The position numbers were made by a program, and so were the translations under genes. Positions 45,330-54,857 of a stretch of DNA of 64,000 nt are shown here, in pieces (within the stretch, counting starts at the first letter, position 1; each line of letters begins with the position of its first letter). The notes below the pieces were generated by a model. That model saw only the letters and a program-made list of their open reading frames with translations, was not told the DNA's origin and did not search any database. The stretch is from Bremia lactucae (taxonomy: Eukaryota > Oomycota > Peronosporomycetes > Peronosporales > Peronosporaceae), in contig NC_090610.1 in assembly GCF_004359215.1 (NCBI RefSeq), positions 1,831,255-1,895,254 of the forward strand. Reading direction: 5' to 3'.

Positions 45330-45985
45330 TCGCTAGAGTGACTGAGAGGACAAGAGCGGCGCGTAAAGCTGCTCGCTGTCCTTCGTTCCTCTTTGACAAA
45401 CTTGCAAAATGTAAATTCGTTATTAAAAAAGGGAACGGTGTAACGGGCTAAAGTTGCCCTATGCTACACAATCCCCGTTAAGTACACTTTGTGTACTTTA
45501 ACGGATGGTCAATTAAGTGAAGTAATTAGACCCACTTTGGAGAGCATAAGAATTCAATAAGATAACATAAGAGCTACAATAATGCTCTAGTGTTTTCCCA
45601 CAGATTTGTGAGATTGATAACAAAATCAGGTCTTGCAGGTAGTAAAAACATTTGCAAGATATAGATCGAGCTATTACAAATTATTTATTAGAATGGATTG
45701 CTTCAAGCCTTGCGTTTTCATGTATTTTCTGGGCGACAGCCTCATCCATGTTCTGGCTAGCTGGCCAGGACACAATCACTATCTTTATCCGACTAGCATT
45801 AATAATAACTTTCAATCGCGAACTAAGGTTGCCCAAGGCGCAAATGTTGACATGTGACGTCTATTTAAGAAAATCGCTGACTACGTCATAAATGTGTCAT
45901 AATTTACTCATCTTCCTTAAGATAACTGACAAAGTTTGTCACCTGAAGAAATGATGCCATTAATGCCAATATCTAAATAAGGGAA
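45330..45985. repeat. C-type LTR remnant and short unrecognised ORF
   Basis: Near 45438 the sequence TGTAACGGGCTAAAG marks the start of a third (C) LTR type, matched in reverse at about 59300-59410. Further right, the frame 45652-45891 reads 79 codons with two hydrophobic stretches (IASSLAFSCIFWATASSMFW and TITIFIRLALIITF). I do not recognise it and it may be chance. Confidence 0.45.
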
Positions 45986-46429
45986 ATGTAATTTCCACCC
46001 CACCATTTGTTTTTTTCTATTCCATGCAAAAAATAAGTTGCCGTCGCTGCCAACTTGTTCTTGATTAGCCAGTCAGAAGCATTATGTATTGCGCTTTGCA
46101 TATTTATTTACATGGGCGGAAATAGATCATCGTGTTAAAACGGGATAGATCAAGTTGATCAATCTTCCCCCATGCTTCCACCACCCAATGCATCCTGTCC
46201 CAGCACAATGGCCCTGATGAATGCAGTTCGCGAATTTTCTCATGCAGAAGAATACGGCTGTGTCCCCCCTTCGTTCCGACAAAAAGAAGATTATTTTGAG
46301 ATACGATCGAGGTAGTACCTACCGGCGAAGGCCGATAGACTAATTGCCCGTTTCGTCTATCAGGGCGTCTACAAAGCGATAATAGTTGGCAGCTACGAAC
46401 TGGTAATACGGAACATAACCATGACCCTT

Positions 46430-47035
46430 CAGACAACATGAGTGGTCATCCGACTGCCCATACGCCTTCAAGCAGAGCAAAAGATGTTGACACAACAACT
46501 TCTGATCCACGAAATAGTCACACCAGTTGCAAAAGAAAACTTGTTGGACTACTGCTCGTCGTCTACAATGGACGAGGGCGTCCTTAAGGCTGGTGTTGCG
46601 CCGAAAGAAGTTGTCACAACCCTAGGTCAAATAGATCCCAGCACAAAAGCAATAGGAAGGACAATTTACAACGAGCGCCAGCGGTTGTGTGCAGAAGAAT
46701 TTCGCAATCGCACACCGCTGGACGCTCTATTGGATGTTTAGCATCATAAAGAGTGCTTTCATCAAGCGACCACCTTTGGGCTCTCGGACATCTGCTTGAT
46801 CTATGCAACGAACAGCTGTCAGAGACAATCACAACAGACCGAGAAGTAGCCCTAAACAATGCCCTGACATACCTCAATCTATCTTCTATGCGTTTGGCAT
46901 ATCCAAGAAAACGTTTTAGCAAATTGTCGTAAGTATTTTGGACCTGAGGACAGCTGTAATCTATTCGAAATAAGAGGAAGTGTACACCAATTCCATGATA
47001 AGCATGCATTCAACATATACTGCACTGTCTAACAT
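46430..47035 (+). pseudogene. MULE transposase fragment
   Basis: The frame 46442-46741 reads APKEVVTTLGQIDPSTKAI and RTIYNERQRLCAEEFRNRTP, the segment before the catalytic domain in many MULE transposases. A second frame at 46878-46960 reads YLLCVWHIQENVLANCRKYF, the conserved C-x-W-H block near the catalytic region. The middle, including the catalytic acidic residues, is missing or out of frame, so the element is non-autonomous. Confidence 0.7.
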
Positions 47036-47237
47036 GCTGGTCTATCTGGATACCACCTGGTAGGGAAAAGTGAAACAGTATTAATATATTTAGTTATCTA
47101 CATAATGATCTTCCATCTACTACTGAACTTATTATATTAATATCTAACTAAGTATGGCGCCTCCTTGTGCACCGCACAATCGTGTCTTGAAACGATTGGC
47201 GGGGTTGAATTAGACTTAAATCAACCAATCAATAGAG

Positions 47238-47501
47238 ATTCAATTTTGACGAAGTTCTCTTATTGGAACCCCGCACCCCTCATTACACTATGGGGAATTT
47301 CGGCTACAGGACCTCCTCCCACCCAACTACCACACACCTTCGGCGCGGGTTGGCAGGGCGGCCATCCATTGGATGGTTGCTCGTCTGCTTTTTAGCCTAT
47401 CTCCGGCGATGTGTCATCGTACCGCCCTCCGCGGGTATCGATCCACGTACCTCCCGGTCCCAGTTCCAGTGTTTAACCACTCGGCCACTGGGGTCGGTTA
47501 C
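47238..47501 (-). mobile_element. tRNA-derived SINE, copy 1
   Basis: 264 bp on the minus strand. The head carries a type-II tRNA (Ser/Leu-like) promoter: A box GTGGCCGAGTGGTTAA and B box GGATCGATACC. The body follows, and the far end reads AGAACTTCGTCAAAATTGAA. It is flanked left by AACCAATCAATAGAG (47223-47237) and right by AACCAATAAATAGAG (47502-47516), a 15-bp target-site duplication with one change. tRNA-derived SINEs are known from Phytophthora infestans; identity with a named family was not checked. Confidence 0.85.
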
Positions 47502-47516
47502 AACCAATAAATAGAG

Positions 47517-47781
47517 ATTCAATTTTGACGAAGTTCTCTTATTGGAACCCCGCACCCCTCATTACACTATGGGGAATTTCGGCTACAGGGCCTCCCCCCA
47601 CCCAACTATCACACACCTTCGGTGCGGGTTGGCAGGGCGGCCATCCATTGGATGGTTGCTCGTCTGCTTGTTAGCCTATCTCCGGCGATGTGTCATCGTA
47701 CCGCCCTCCGCGAGTATCGATCCACGTACCTCCCGGTCCCAGTTCCAGTGCTTAACCACTCGGCCACTGAGGTCGGTTTAC
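47517..47781 (-). mobile_element. tRNA-derived SINE, copy 2 (tandem)
   Basis: 265 bp, same orientation and boundaries as copy 1 and differing at roughly a dozen positions. It begins directly after the shared 15-bp target word and is followed by AACCAATCAATAGAG (47782-47796). The order is target, SINE, target, SINE, target. A box and B box are intact (GTGGCCGAGTGGTTAA, GGATCGATACT). Confidence 0.85.
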
Positions 47782-48066
47782 AACCAATCAATAGAGCCAA
47801 TGTCTTATTGCATCAATAATATTAATTTAGTATTATTGGAACTATTTAAGTCAGAATTAATAAAGATAATAATTTTTGTACTTCTTTGATTATTTCCTCT
47901 TATAGGAAATAATACTTAGTAACGCAACACCCGGTCACACACCCCCTATTTGTTTTTTTTCGCCCATGTAAATAAATATGTGAAGCGCAATACATGAGGC
48001 TTCTTGTTGGCTAATCAAAATCAAGTTGGCAGCTACATTAATTTATTTTTGCATCGGGTGGAAATA

Positions 48067-48883
48067 ACCTAATGGTTTTATGTGGCGTCAGACCAATGAG
48101 CTATTGCAAGTTACATCTTTGCCTAATTAAAGCTCATTGCTTGATGGTGCGTAAGTACGCGAATGGCCAGCGCTACTATTGAGATTTGCGACCTATTTAT
48201 ATATCTCATGACCGGAGTAAGTAAATGGACATAATACGAATGATACAGAGCAAATTTGCTGCAGCAACCATTCAATTACTTCATTTAGAGTATGCACGCT
48301 TCCTATCAGAAGCTGACATGATATAAAGCTGGTCTCTACCCTCCTTTCGAGATCCAGCGAAAAGATTGCAACTTGCAATTGTCGAATGGCCAAGAGCAAC
48401 AGACTGACATTTCGTCATATTATTTTGGCAGATGCATTCATACTGAAGGTCTTATCGAGACAGCAACTCCGTTAAAAGAAATGAATGATATTTGCAAATC
48501 GGTCTGGAATACTGAGGTTTTGGATACAAAACTGCTTGCGTAAAAAAGTTGCACAATGACGTCGATGACTGCTATGTCACCATAGGGACAGAGCTATGTA
48601 CACGTATATTATCATTCCTGAAAAAATTTGCGAAGCAGGTAGATCTGAGACCATCCACATCACGACCATTAAGGCGTCAAATCTAGAACCGCTACCAGAT
48701 GTCAAGCTTGGTAGCTAAAACTCGACGAAGACGGAAGGCTGAAGCACAGCCAGTGCATGCAAAGCACAGCCAGTGCATGCAAAGCACAGCCAGTGCATTC
48801 GAAGTGCTCAATCAGCAGTGCTGCAATTTTAGTCGAGTCATTATCGTATTAGCTAAGTTTTAAACTTATACAAGCACTTCTCC
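48067..48883. other. Intergenic region with 20-bp tandem repeat
   Basis: No gene is recognised between the MULE and the secreted-protein gene. At 48742-48801 a 20-bp word (AAGCACAGCCAGTGCATGCA) is repeated three times, the last copy imperfect, 80-140 bp before the start codon of the next gene, so it probably lies in its promoter or 5' UTR. Confidence 0.7.
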
Positions 48884-50746
48884 ATGAAAACATTGTGCGA
48901 CTTTATAATCCTCGCATTACTCGCAGTCAATACTACCTTCTTGGTGGCCGAAGCGAATCAATCCCCAGGGACTAATTGGCATTACTCTACGCCGGCCTCT
49001 CTTACACCAACAGTAATAACGCCCAAACCTTTATCAAAGGTGGTCAACTTTGTCGACATCCAAAGCTTCAGCCCAAATTCCGCTTTTAATGTGAAAAAGG
49101 ATACTGTTGGTTACTCGGACGACTCGGATGATTCGTACGACAACAATGGTTTTTCTTCCTACTCGAATGCGCTCGCAACAGTGGCTGTGCCTGATAACAT
49201 CAAGATTGGCTCAACCGCTAACACCAGGGACAAGATCTTGGCTACATACCGCAATTGGATTGGTCCCAGCATCGGCAAACCATCAGATCCTGCATTCGAC
49301 AAAGCTTGTTGGCGGAAGGCGTACATCATGGACACATGTCCTGACGGTTTCAACTACAACACAAAGGTATGCTGGGCTCAGTGCCCCATGGCTTACCCAG
49401 TTGAATGTGGCTTCGAGTGCATTCGACAGAGTGATGTTTGCGGGGCGCAAATTTACGCAAAGTTTACGAGTGTAGCCAACTCTTTCTTCTCGTTCCAAAT
49501 CATGAATGTGTTTGGTGCTTTTACGAAATTACCAAAGACGGTTGGAATCGGCATCAAATGCGCTCGGGCCATGTTGGGTACCATGCGTGCTATTGTGAAC
49601 TATGTTCGAGCGCTCCAAGTGTCAAATCCGCAGACTTCTAAGGATAAAATTCTCTTGGCGGTATACCAGACCAGCTACATCACGATCGATCTTCCTGTTA
49701 GCATTGTCATGTGTATGGGTAGATCGTACAACTGGGAAGTACTTGATCCTGCAAGTGTGGCCTTAGGGACAGTTCAAGTGGTACTCGGTGAGATCCTCGC
49801 ACGCCAAGATGGTCTCCTAAAGAGCTGGGAGAATTTCAAAGCCTTTCTTCTGCGAAGTAACTTTTCGAACGCAGTAAATGATCTCAATGACACGGAAATC
49901 TCCTCCTTGAAAAGAGGCATGGAGTCAAACTCAACTTGCGGATACGAATTGCGGAGATTGACAGATCGAACGTGGAGAACAATTGCCGAAATAAAAGAAG
50001 CGAACCCGTACATTTCCGAGGAGAGCCTACGAGTCCGAGTATACCAATCCGACTTAATGTTGTACGATATTCCCACGGTGACCAACAATTGTATGGAGCA
50101 AATGACGATAGAGTCAGACGAGGCCACTGCTTACAAAACGCGAGACATGCTTCGAAAGACATATGGAGTAATGGTGGATGACTTGATTGACAACGGCAAG
50201 AGTGACAATGGCACGACGCTTACAGCCAAGCAGTACGCTCGAGTCGTGGCCGACAAGGCGTTTATGATAATTGTCACGCTCTGTTACATTGACTTCACAC
50301 GAATCTCCGGTACGCTGTCCGAATTTATTGAAACGATTTGCGGTCCTACCCAGCTCGTAGGTGAGATTGACGACGGTACAGATCCCAACACTCTTGGTCT
50401 TCGAGTTGTCGGAGACGCTTTCAAAGGAAGTGGCTTGTCGTGGAAGCGAAAGGGCGATGGTGTCATCAGAATTACCTTTGTCAGTACCGACACGAAACAC
50501 GTGACGATAAACATTATCTCTGGTGGCGACAAATATGACGAGAAGAACGTCCCACCTGGCAAAAATGTGACGTGGATTTCAAGCGTGAAGGAGCTGGGAG
50601 GAAAGACGTTGTACATCAATCGGTGGCGGCCTGGCTTTCTTGGTCTTCCGAGCACTGGCGGTGGAACAATCAAGCTTTGGGTGCCTCGTGCTAGCGAAGG
50701 CGGTCATCTTGACATCACTGCAAAGCTTAACGTTAAAAAAGAATAG
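48884..50746 (+). CDS. Large secreted protein with cysteine-rich region, unknown function
   Basis: An intact, intronless frame of 620 residues. The N-terminus MKTLCDFIILALLAVNTTFL with VAEA before residue 26 is a clear signal peptide. A Ser/Asp-rich stretch (residues 76-95) precedes a cysteine-rich block from about residue 142 (ACWRKAYIMDTCPDGFNYN, CWAQCPMAYPVECGFECI), then a long mostly helical region with NST, NFS, NDT, NGT and NVT glycosylation sequons. A C-terminal beta-rich part follows (DGVIRITFVSTDTKHVTINI). The block resembles cysteine-rich secreted proteins that are numerous in oomycetes. There is no RxLR or LxLFLAK motif. The codon pattern and lack of breaks indicate a functional gene in an otherwise repeat-rich area. 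Role unknown; cell surface or apoplast is inferred. Confidence 0.92.
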   Translation: MKTLCDFIILALLAVNTTFLVAEANQSPGTNWHYSTPASLTPTVITPKPLSKVVNFVDIQSFSPNSAFNVKKDTVGYSDDSDDSYDNNGFSSYSNALATVAVPDNIKIGSTANTRDKILATYRNWIGPSIGKPSDPAFDKACWRKAYIMDTCPDGFNYNTKVCWAQCPMAYPVECGFECIRQSDVCGAQIYAKFTSVANSFFSFQIMNVFGAFTKLPKTVGIGIKCARAMLGTMRAIVNYVRALQVSNPQTSKDKILLAVYQTSYITIDLPVSIVMCMGRSYNWEVLDPASVALGTVQVVLGEILARQDGLLKSWENFKAFLLRSNFSNAVNDLNDTEISSLKRGMESNSTCGYELRRLTDRTWRTIAEIKEANPYISEESLRVRVYQSDLMLYDIPTVTNNCMEQMTIESDEATAYKTRDMLRKTYGVMVDDLIDNGKSDNGTTLTAKQYARVVADKAFMIIVTLCYIDFTRISGTLSEFIETICGPTQLVGEIDDGTDPNTLGLRVVGDAFKGSGLSWKRKGDGVIRITFVSTDTKHVTINIISGGDKYDEKNVPPGKNVTWISSVKELGGKTLYINRWRPGFLGLPSTGGGTIKLWVPRASEGGHLDITAKLNVKKE

Positions 50747-51175
50747 AATGGTACTCAAGTTTCGTGCTGACACTGTATTGTTTAGTTGGAAGCCCAACAA
50801 TTGGGTTACTCATTTTTATTAAAAAAATTTTGCTCGTTTGCAAACCTTAATGGTGCCAAGATTATTTGTGGCATGCGCGGTTTTTTTACGGGCACCAGCC
50901 TCTACACCACGCCAAGCGTATTAACATTACGTCGAAATTCTGATGAAATTACCAAAACAAATTATCGAATGGTCAATTTCGCCTACTAGCACAAAAGGTG
51001 AAGCATTTGCGTTATGCGGCGGGCTAGCCCAGACTTTACTAGCGAGTTAAATGTTTTCATACACTTGTTTGGCTACGGTCGACGCTACGAGGGGGCCATC
51101 CACGATTTTAAATTTATCACTCACATGCGTAAAGTCAGCACAGAGCTCTCGCGAAGGGTCAGGTGCAGTTTGGTT
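50747..51175. other. Intergenic spacer
   Basis: No gene or repeat recognised between the convergent secreted-protein gene and the galactosyltransferase gene. Confidence 0.5.
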
Positions 51176-52332
51176 CTAATCAGCAGCTATAGCTTCCTCT
51201 TGAGAAGATCTAGAGTCCGACCAGTGGCCATTAAGACCTAACTTAAGCGTGATCTTGGTACAGTATTCGTTTATGGCATCAGCATCCACGTACTCGTAGC
51301 GAAGATTTTTCAGTCCATTTTTCTTCCATGAGCGATGATGTTCTTTCAGCAGATCACGCTTCACCGTACATTTTACCCTGCTCGTTCGAAGCAAAACCAA
51401 TTTTTCTTTGAGGTTAAGCTCCTCTAAATCGCGAATTGTACCGCTACAACCGAAAGAAATAATTTGCATGTACAATATACATATCAATATTTAAGTAGGT
51501 ATCCCACCTCGTCGGCGCTTGAATTACAAGTTTTTTACGCATCACCCGACTATAAAGCTCGTTATCTTCTCCGCCCCAGCCCCAAAAATTATTTGGGAAT
51601 CCGTTAACCTTAATAAAATGCTTGCTTGTAAAGGCCACGATGCCGCCAAAATAAGTCGAACTATCGCTATAGCGCTCCCACAGTCGTGCAATGTGCATTG
51701 GCCCAACAGACGGGACCGTGGTATAGCACTCGCCTAATTCGTCCTTCACATTAATCGACAAGGTCGTTAAAGATATTTAAAAGTCAAGAACTCTCCTCAC
51801 TTACGCCTGGTAACAAGTCAACATCATGGAAAATGAATATGTCGTAGTCATTTCGAGCTATATCGAATCCAGCGTTCAGCAACTTGCCACGATTAAACTT
51901 GCGGCTGTCCAGTGACTGCTCAATGATAAAAATATGGAATGTGGCTCTTTATAAACAACAAAACGACGAAGAAATTATTAGAATAGGTCTTAACAGAGCA
52001 TGTAAGTTGCCGTTTTTTTCTTGCCTGTTCAAAGAGCAATGTCGTTGTAAGAAATTGGTCAGGTACGGCACAAACTCGTCCAAATGCGCCCGTCGCTTCT
52101 GCGTTGGATAGCTATCGCGAAATGGCACTAGCACCGCCACTCGCTTCGTATCTGTAGTGCTGCACCGGCTAAATTGTGGAAGCTCTGTCTTTTCCGGCGT
52201 GTCACGAAAGTTGCATCGTAGCTCAACCACCTTATTTGTTTCAAGCCAAGGAACGCTACATGCTTGTCGCTGCCTTTTCTCGCTGGTATGAAAATCAGTT
52301 TCTCTTGATGAAGCAAAGCGTTTAGACTTCAT
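51176..52332 (-). CDS. Beta-1,4-galactosyltransferase 7-like enzyme (GT7 family)
   Basis: Four exons on the minus strand: 52332-51995, 51946-51805, 51743-51508 and 51443-51176. Introns are 48, 61 and 64 bp with GT...AG ends and agreeing phases, giving about 327 residues. Family landmarks are VAVLVPFRDSYPTQ, FIIEQSLDSRKFNRGKLLNA, the metal-binding FHDVDLLPG (D-V-D), YFGGIVAFTSKHFIKVNGFP and NNFWGWGGEDNELYSRV. The spacing of VGPMHIA before the WGWGGED motif suits the B4GALT7 (xylosylprotein galactosyltransferase) branch. GT7 enzymes are Golgi type-II membrane proteins. No membrane anchor precedes the chosen start, so an upstream exon may be missing and the 5' end is uncertain. Confidence 0.85.
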
Positions 52333-53471
52333 GCGTTTCGAAAAATGGAGTAGATGTAATTCTGATGAATTACAGAGCTTAAACCGAAGTTTGAGTGCAC
52401 TTGCGTACAATCCCGTCCTTGTCGAGGGAGATGCTAACCTTCTCTCGTCTCAACGAACACAAAAGCCTTAATAAAAACTTGCAGTATATATTGCTATTAA
52501 TCAAAGTTATCTAAAACCACTTTACTTGCTGCATCTTAATTTTTGACTGAAAATTGATACAGTTATACTTCACCCTCTATCTCTTTATAACTCGTTTTTC
52601 ATGCACATAATACTAAACTCTATAACTAGCTTTTCGGCATCTTGCCAGAATTTCGACAGATGCACCGGTCTTGACATTGCCAGAGCGGATAAAGTCTCTA
52701 ATGCCAGAATGACCTTGCTGACATTGTACTTTAAGTGGAGCCATTTAAGTGCCGAGGCGAGTCTGACAGTACGGCAGCGATAAGCAAAATGATTTTTTTT
52801 AAGCCTTCATCGATATCAAGTCTCGATATCCTTCATCTGCACAGCAGCTAATACTGGCTTCGCCGCAGAAATAAATGGTAGTTTAAATACAAATATATAC
52901 GAAATTTTTACGTTTGTTAAACAATCAAAAGAAACCATTGCGACAAAACAGAACGAAAACAGGTCCCCGCCCTTTATGTACCGACCGGCATCTTGTTGCC
53001 GCACTCTTCCTCTCCAATTACTATACTAGATAGATATATACATGCATAAAAAATGTACACGCATCCAACGGGTTATTTCTCTCATGTACCCCACTTCGAG
53101 GCTTTAAGACGTCTTTCGATCACAGAATGAGCTAGCCGCTTCCCACAGTGACCACTTTTCAGCGGGATGAGAGTGACGGCACGCCCAACTTTACTCAGTC
53201 CGCCCGACGCATTAATTTTAATCATCGAGAAACAGATAGCCGTCTTCCAGCAACCTTTGACTTCAAATCGCACCATACCGGTCCAATAATAAACATCTGT
53301 TGTCTACCTTGGATACCACTCTAGAGGAAGAGCACAGCTTGAAAATGACGCTATCTTTAATAAGGTTCGGAATGGCTTAACATTTTCAGGGGGAGACCTG
53401 CGACAACACAACACGTTAATAGACAAAAAAATTGCATAAGAGTAAACCATACGACTTGTCCCTAGAAAAAT
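52333..53471. other. Intergenic region, no gene recognised
   Basis: Possible 5' exon of the galactosyltransferase gene near 52340-52450 (an open but ATG-less stretch). The rest up to the fibrillarin stop holds only short frames that resemble nothing known to me. Confidence 0.5.
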
Positions 53472-54455
53472 CTACTTCTTTTCCTTCTTGGGCACACGGT
53501 AAGAGCCAACAACGACCGCGTGGTCACGCTCATAAGGTTCTAGTGTCAGCTGCTCGGCAGGCTTGAATTGCTCTTGTTGCAGCTTCTTCACCTCTCGGGC
53601 GAAGACTGCCTCGGGCGGGGCGGTTGAATCGATGCAACTCGCTTTGATGGAGATGACGAAGTGACCACCGTTCTTGAGAAAATGAGAAGCGTTAAGAGCG
53701 ACAATCCGGGCCTGATCAGGTTGGGCAACATCGGCAAATACGACGTCAACCATTGGAACAAGCATCCGGTACTTAAGCGGGTGACGAGCATCTTCAATAA
53801 TCGGAACAACATTGGTACGCGACTTGGCCATGTTAATAAGGTCGCGACCGACACGGTGCGAGAACTCGACAGCGTACACGGCGCCAGCGGGTCCAACAAT
53901 GTCAGATACGTGGGACACAGTTGTACCGGAAGCGCCACCTAGGTACAGCACCTTGGCGCCGGGCTGAATCCATATATTGTCCACACCACCGAGGATGGCC
54001 GCGGCAATCTTGGAGCGAAACGGATTCCATACGCGGTATTCGATTTTTTCGGTACCCTCGCCGGAAGCGGAAGGAACGTCCACCGATATACGCTTTTCAC
54101 CGTAGACAGACTTACCAGGTGTCGAATTTAGCGTCACTAATGCATCTTCCTTACCCCTCGCAATGAAGATGCCAGCGTGACGATGGGGCTCAACAATAAC
54201 CTTTGCGCCGCCAGCCATGCCACCGCGACCACCCCCGCGGCCACCTCCACGTCCACCACCACGGCCACCAACACCGCGACCACCACCGCGACCGCCTCCA
54301 CGGCCGCCAAAGCCACGACCGCCTCCACGACCACCACCACGGCCTCCATCAAAGCCGCGGCCTCCACCACGGCCTCCATCAAAGCCGCGACCTCCGCCAC
54401 GGCCACCACCTCGGCCACCACGACCACCCCCACGACCAAATCCACGCCCAGACAT
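53472..54455 (-). CDS. FBL: Fibrillarin (box C/D snoRNP 2'-O-methyltransferase)
   Basis: An intact single exon of 327 residues. Residues 1-83 are the glycine-arginine-rich (GAR) domain with GRGGG and FDGGRG repeats. Then [20 protein letters not shown] opens the methyltransferase part, with [18 protein letters not shown], the SAM-binding loop [20 protein letters not shown] near residue 170 and [20 protein letters not shown]. It ends [16 protein letters not shown]. Fibrillarin methylates rRNA guided by box C/D snoRNAs in the nucleolus and also acts in the SSU processome, where NOL10 of this window works. The plus strand opposite the GAR domain shows long Pro/Arg-rich and His-rich open frames that are shadows. 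The start is fixed by homology. Confidence 0.98.
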   Translation of the reverse strand: MSGRGFGRGGGRGGRGGGRGGGRGFDGGRGGGRGFDGGRGGGRGGGRGFGGRGGGRGGGRGVGGRGGGRGGGRGGGRGGMAGGAKVIVEPHRHAGIFIARGKEDALVTLNSTPGKSVYGEKRISVDVPSASGEGTEKIEYRVWNPFRSKIAAAILGGVDNIWIQPGAKVLYLGGASGTTVSHVSDIVGPAGAVYAVEFSHRVGRDLINMAKSRTNVVPIIEDARHPLKYRMLVPMVDVVFADVAQPDQARIVALNASHFLKNGGHFVISIKASCIDSTAPPEAVFAREVKKLQQEQFKPAEQLTLEPYERDHAVVVGSYRVPKKEKK

Positions 54456-54857
54456 TATATTCTTGACGATTTGTTAAGAGATAGCGGAGACGCAAGACAG
54501 CAATTGCTTAATGCCTCAAATTTCAAGAACTAGTCTAGCGCGTTGCCAGCCAACCAACGTTGGGCAAGTAGCCAACACGAATTGCAGCCAATCCAACAAG
54601 AAAATATGTTTTGGCCACTTAAAACACACACAGAAAAGAGCAAAACATGAAATTTTGCATGTAAATACTTACGACATATCAGCTTTATATTTCCAGCCAT
54701 TCGAAGGGATTTATTTCTTCGCTCCGCTTGGCAGCACATTTTGTACCACATTCGACACTCACAGGTTGGACGACGTTGTATACGCATTGACATACATTGA
54801 AATTTGGAATTGACTTGAACGCGATTCCGCGCTTCTGTCCGTCAACTTTGGTAAAAA
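54456..54857. other. Fibrillarin upstream region
   Basis: It holds the promoter of fibrillarin on the minus strand. A CCAAT word on the minus strand (ATTGG near 54593) and generally AT-rich sequence are seen. No other gene is supported. Confidence 0.4.

Larger units (their letters stand above)
47050..47940 (-). repeat. A-type LTR fragment inside the MULE
   Basis: 47080-47237 and 47782-47940 together form A-type LTR sequence in minus orientation (GCGCCTCCTTGTGCACCGCA, AACCAATCAATAGAG, TGTCTTATTGCATCAAT, then the terminal words at 47925-47940). The SINE pair separates the two halves. Confidence 0.7.
45989..48066 (+). mobile_element. MULE-type DNA transposon with long TIRs
   Basis: The left end (45989-46121) and right end (47961-48066) are inverted copies of each other over about 105-130 bp, for example GGCTAATCA, GTATTGCGCTT and TATTTATTTACATGGGCG with their complements. 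Between them a Mutator-like transposase remnant and an inserted LTR with SINEs are found. The outer ends read T(A/T)ATTTCCACCC. Long inverted ends fit the MULE class. Target-site duplications could not be identified by eye. Confidence 0.75.

Noticed and set aside
47165..47889. Two similar ORFs (76-115 codons) with repeated wording
   Set aside because: They fall inside the two tandem SINEs in the antisense direction and copy each other for that reason.
49107..50673. Several 90-129-codon ORFs on both strands within the secreted-protein gene
   Set aside because: All are shadows of the 620-codon frame, which has the signal peptide and conserved cysteine pattern.
48884..50746. RxLR or Crinkler effector call for the secreted protein
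   Set aside because: No RxLR-dEER near the signal peptide and no LFLAK motif; RRLT-like words lie deep in the protein.
54177..54533. Long plus-strand Pro/Arg-, Thr/Ala- and His-rich open frames
   Set aside because: They lie exactly opposite the GAR domain of fibrillarin and mirror its GGN codons; shadows only.
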